This document shows, one piece after another, positions 6,905 through 8,087 of a DNA stretch of 8,087 nt. The position numbers and the translations under genes were made by a program. How positions within the stretch are numbered: the stretch's first letter is position 1; each line of letters begins with the position of its first letter. Origin of the DNA: Magnetococcales bacterium (GTDB lineage: Bacteria > Pseudomonadota > Magnetococcia > Magnetococcales > Magnetaquicoccaceae); the NCBI GenBank assembly GCA_015229095.1, contig JADGCE010000122.1, positions 1 through 8,087 of the forward strand. Direction: 5' to 3'. The notes under the pieces were generated by a model. The model did no database searches and was not told the origin of the DNA. It saw only the letters and a program-made list of their open reading frames with translations.

Positions 6905-7333
6905 AACAATCCCAGCATGCTGCCCTTTCTGCTTGATGACGACCTCGCCCTGATCCGGAGCAAATCTACCCGCACGGTGTTCAAAAAAGGGGAGGTTGTC
7001 CTGCAGGAAGGCGCCATTTCACGCAGCCTTTATCTCTTGGTCAGTGGTCAAGTCAATGTGGTCAAGGATGTGCTCGGCGAAGAGGTTGTCATCACCCGTC
7101 TGGAACCCGGGGAACTGCTGGGGATTGCCTCCCTGCTGAATGGCTCCCCCATCGGTGCCACCGTGTTGGCCAGCGCGGAGAGCACATTTGAACTCATCGC
7201 CACGCCCGATCTGCACGCCCTGTTGGAGTCCATCCCAGGATTGGCCGTGCGCTTTTACCGCTCTTTGGGGGCTGTCCTGGCCAGTCGGTTGGACGCCGTC
7301 TTGCAGCAAGTGGCACAGCCTGAATCCCGTTGA
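6902..7333 (+). CDS. Stand-alone cyclic-nucleotide-binding-fold (Crp-type N-domain) protein
   Basis: From the GTG the product is 143 residues, almost all one cNMP-binding beta-roll. It shows FKKGEVVLQEGAISRSLYLLVSGQ (about 27-50, cut here by eye from the canonical glycine-rich strand pattern) and the phosphate-binding cassette region at 69-88. Aligned with the usual PGxxFGExALLxxxPRxATV, the cassette has Ile75 where the ribose-contacting Glu should be and Ile84 where the phosphate-binding Arg should be. It therefore probably does not bind cAMP in the standard way. A C-terminal helix (about 112-137) follows, but there is no helix-turn-helix, so it is not a Crp/Fnr transcription factor. It has no signal peptide or membrane segment. 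It is divergent from the EAL gene. It could be a protein-interaction module or bind another ligand; its function is unknown. Confidence 0.8.
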   Translation: MNNPSMLPFLLDDDLALIRSKSTRTVFKKGEVVLQEGAISRSLYLLVSGQVNVVKDVLGEEVVITRLEPGELLGIASLLNGSPIGATVLASAESTFELIATPDLHALLESIPGLAVRFYRSLGAVLASRLDAVLQQVAQPESR

Positions 7334-7410
7334 CCGCACACGCCCCCCGGATGGTTTATGCGAGGCCCGCCACCACGCCGCGCGCTGAAACAACCGCAAC
7401 GACCCCATGC

Positions 7411-7428
7411 CCAGGGCTTTTGCCCTGG
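7411..7428. other. Short GC hairpin downstream of the cNMP-fold gene
   Basis: CCAGGGC (7411-7417) and GCCCTGG (7422-7428) form a perfect 7-bp stem with a TTTT loop, 77 bases after the stop codon. T-rich sequence (7441-7456) follows only after a 12-base gap, so intrinsic termination is possible but weak. CCAGGG-type palindromes of this kind are common as dispersed repeats in some genomes, which is another reading. Confidence 0.4.
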
Positions 7429-7537
7429 AGCCGCAATCGCTTTGATTTTGTTGTTGGATGACCCTGCATGGAGAATCGACCGCACCGCGTTCCCTGGCAC
7501 CCTCCGATCCAACGGTTGCACCGTTTGAGCGGGCGCG

Positions 7538-7585
7538 CTTGCCGGCAAGAGAGAGATCCGCTACAGTGCCTGGGCTGGGGGGGGG
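7538..7585 (+). promoter_or_regulatory. Candidate promoter with palindrome and G9 leader for the Sel1 gene
   Basis: TTGCCG (7539-7544) and TACAGT (7562-7567), each four of six consensus bases, are spaced by 17 bases. The -35 element lies within a perfect 12-bp palindrome, CTTGCCGGCAAG (7538-7549), which could be a repressor site. A run of nine G residues (7577-7585) falls just downstream of the predicted start, in the leader. Another small hairpin (AACGGT, TGC, ACCGTT at 7511-7525) lies upstream. This is pattern evidence only. Confidence 0.4.
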
Positions 7586-7614
7586 ATCGACCGAACACCA
7601 AGGAGTGATAAAAC

Positions 7615-8087
7615 GTGGATGATACCATTCTTGAGTTGCGCCAGGCCGCCGCGCAGGGCAATGCCGTCAGTCAGAGCAAACTGGGCACCCTCTACTATCA
7701 GGGGCGGGGTGTGCCCCAGGACTATCTGGAGGCCATGAGCTGGTTTCAGAAGGCGGCTGCCCAGGGAGATGCCGCCGCCCAGCTCCGGTTGGGCTTCATG
7801 TACCACCAGGGGGTTGGCGTCCTGCAGGATCTTCAGACCGCTGCCGCATGGTTTAAAACGGCGGCTGAACAGGGAGACGCCGCCGCCCAGTTCAATCTGG
7901 CCGTCATGTACGATGATGGCGAGGGGGTGCCCCAGGATCCGGTCCAGGCCCACCTCTGGATGAACCTTGCCGCCCTGCAAGGCAACGAGGAGGCAGCCAA
8001 AAATCGCGATATTATCGCCAAAAGCATGAGCTTCGCCCAGATCCAGAAAGCCCAGGAGTTGGCCAAAAACTGGCAGTCCAGCCGCTC
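7615..8087 (+). CDS. Sel1-repeat (TPR-like) protein, 3' end beyond window
   Basis: The frame is open from GTG at 7615 to the window edge (157 codons plus two bases). AAGGAG at 7600-7605 lies nine bases upstream and fixes the start. At least three Sel1-like repeats are visible, each of about 36 residues with the AxxQGxxxAQxxLGxxYxxGxGVPQD pattern in outline: they begin near residues 12, 48 and 84, and a degenerate helix pair follows from about 115. Repeats two and three share a 21-bp stretch with one mismatch (7762-7782 and 7870-7890), exactly 108 bp apart, which suggests recent duplication. Sel1 repeats form alpha-solenoid scaffolds for protein contacts. No signal peptide is seen, so it should be cytoplasmic, unlike many secreted or periplasmic Sel1 proteins. 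The sequence near the edge looks like a C-terminal tail, so little is probably missing. The partner is unknown. Confidence 0.87.
   Translation, partial: MDDTILELRQAAAQGNAVSQSKLGTLYYQGRGVPQDYLEAMSWFQKAAAQGDAAAQLRLGFMYHQGVGVLQDLQTAAAWFKTAAEQGDAAAQFNLAVMYDDGEGVPQDPVQAHLWMNLAALQGNEEAAKNRDIIAKSMSFAQIQKAQELAKNWQSSR

Noticed and set aside
7561..7980. 139-codon minus-strand frame with repeat-like sequence
   Set aside because: Its periodic pattern mirrors the Sel1 repeats on the plus strand, where the strong ribosome site and family motifs are found.
1..8087. CRISPR array, tRNA, rRNA, prophage or insertion sequence
   Set aside because: I saw no regularly spaced direct repeats, no tRNA-like cloverleaf, and no transposase, integrase or phage protein. 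The only repeats are the two hairpin copies and short palindromes.

Overview
The window reads as part of a Gram-negative, probably proteobacterial, chromosome. It has an inner-membrane RND pump with a periplasmic adaptor, molybdopterin genes, an EAL-domain c-di-GMP phosphodiesterase and dispersed GC-rich hairpin repeats. GC content looks high in the pump genes and visibly lower in the EAL gene and the divergent intergenic region (judged by eye, not computed). I cannot name the organism. The hairpin repeats loosely recall those of some magnetotactic and alphaproteobacterial genomes, but that is only an impression.

Left block (1-5060, all minus strand). Transcription order is periplasmic adaptor (MFP), RND pump, moaD, mobB. 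Gaps are about 20 bp (MFP-RND), 61 bp (RND-moaD) and an ATGA overlap (moaD-mobB), so the four probably form one operon. The pump pair should export an unknown substrate. MoaD is the sulfur carrier of molybdopterin synthase and MobB is a GTP-binding accessory protein of guanine-dinucleotide cofactor formation. A GC-rich hairpin follows mobB, and a second, inverted copy of the same repeat lies upstream of the MFP gene, so the block is bracketed by inverted copies whose tails point outward.

Middle block (5296-7333). A soluble EAL protein with a C-terminal Cache/PDC-like domain (minus strand) is divergent from a small single-domain cyclic-nucleotide-binding-fold protein (plus strand). They share a 310-bp AT-rich intergenic region that holds a plausible promoter for the EAL gene and a 10-bp inverted repeat. 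The small protein has no DNA-binding domain, and the Glu and Arg that normally hold the cyclic phosphate are both replaced by Ile.

Right block (7334-8087). A spacer with several small palindromes, a candidate promoter and a G9 tract leads into a Sel1-repeat protein that runs off the window end.

No RNA genes, CRISPR arrays, transposases or phage genes were recognised. The most unusual points are the coupling of moaD-mobB to an RND pump, the EAL-Cache protein paired with a degenerate cNMP-fold protein, and the paired inverted repeats around the pump operon.
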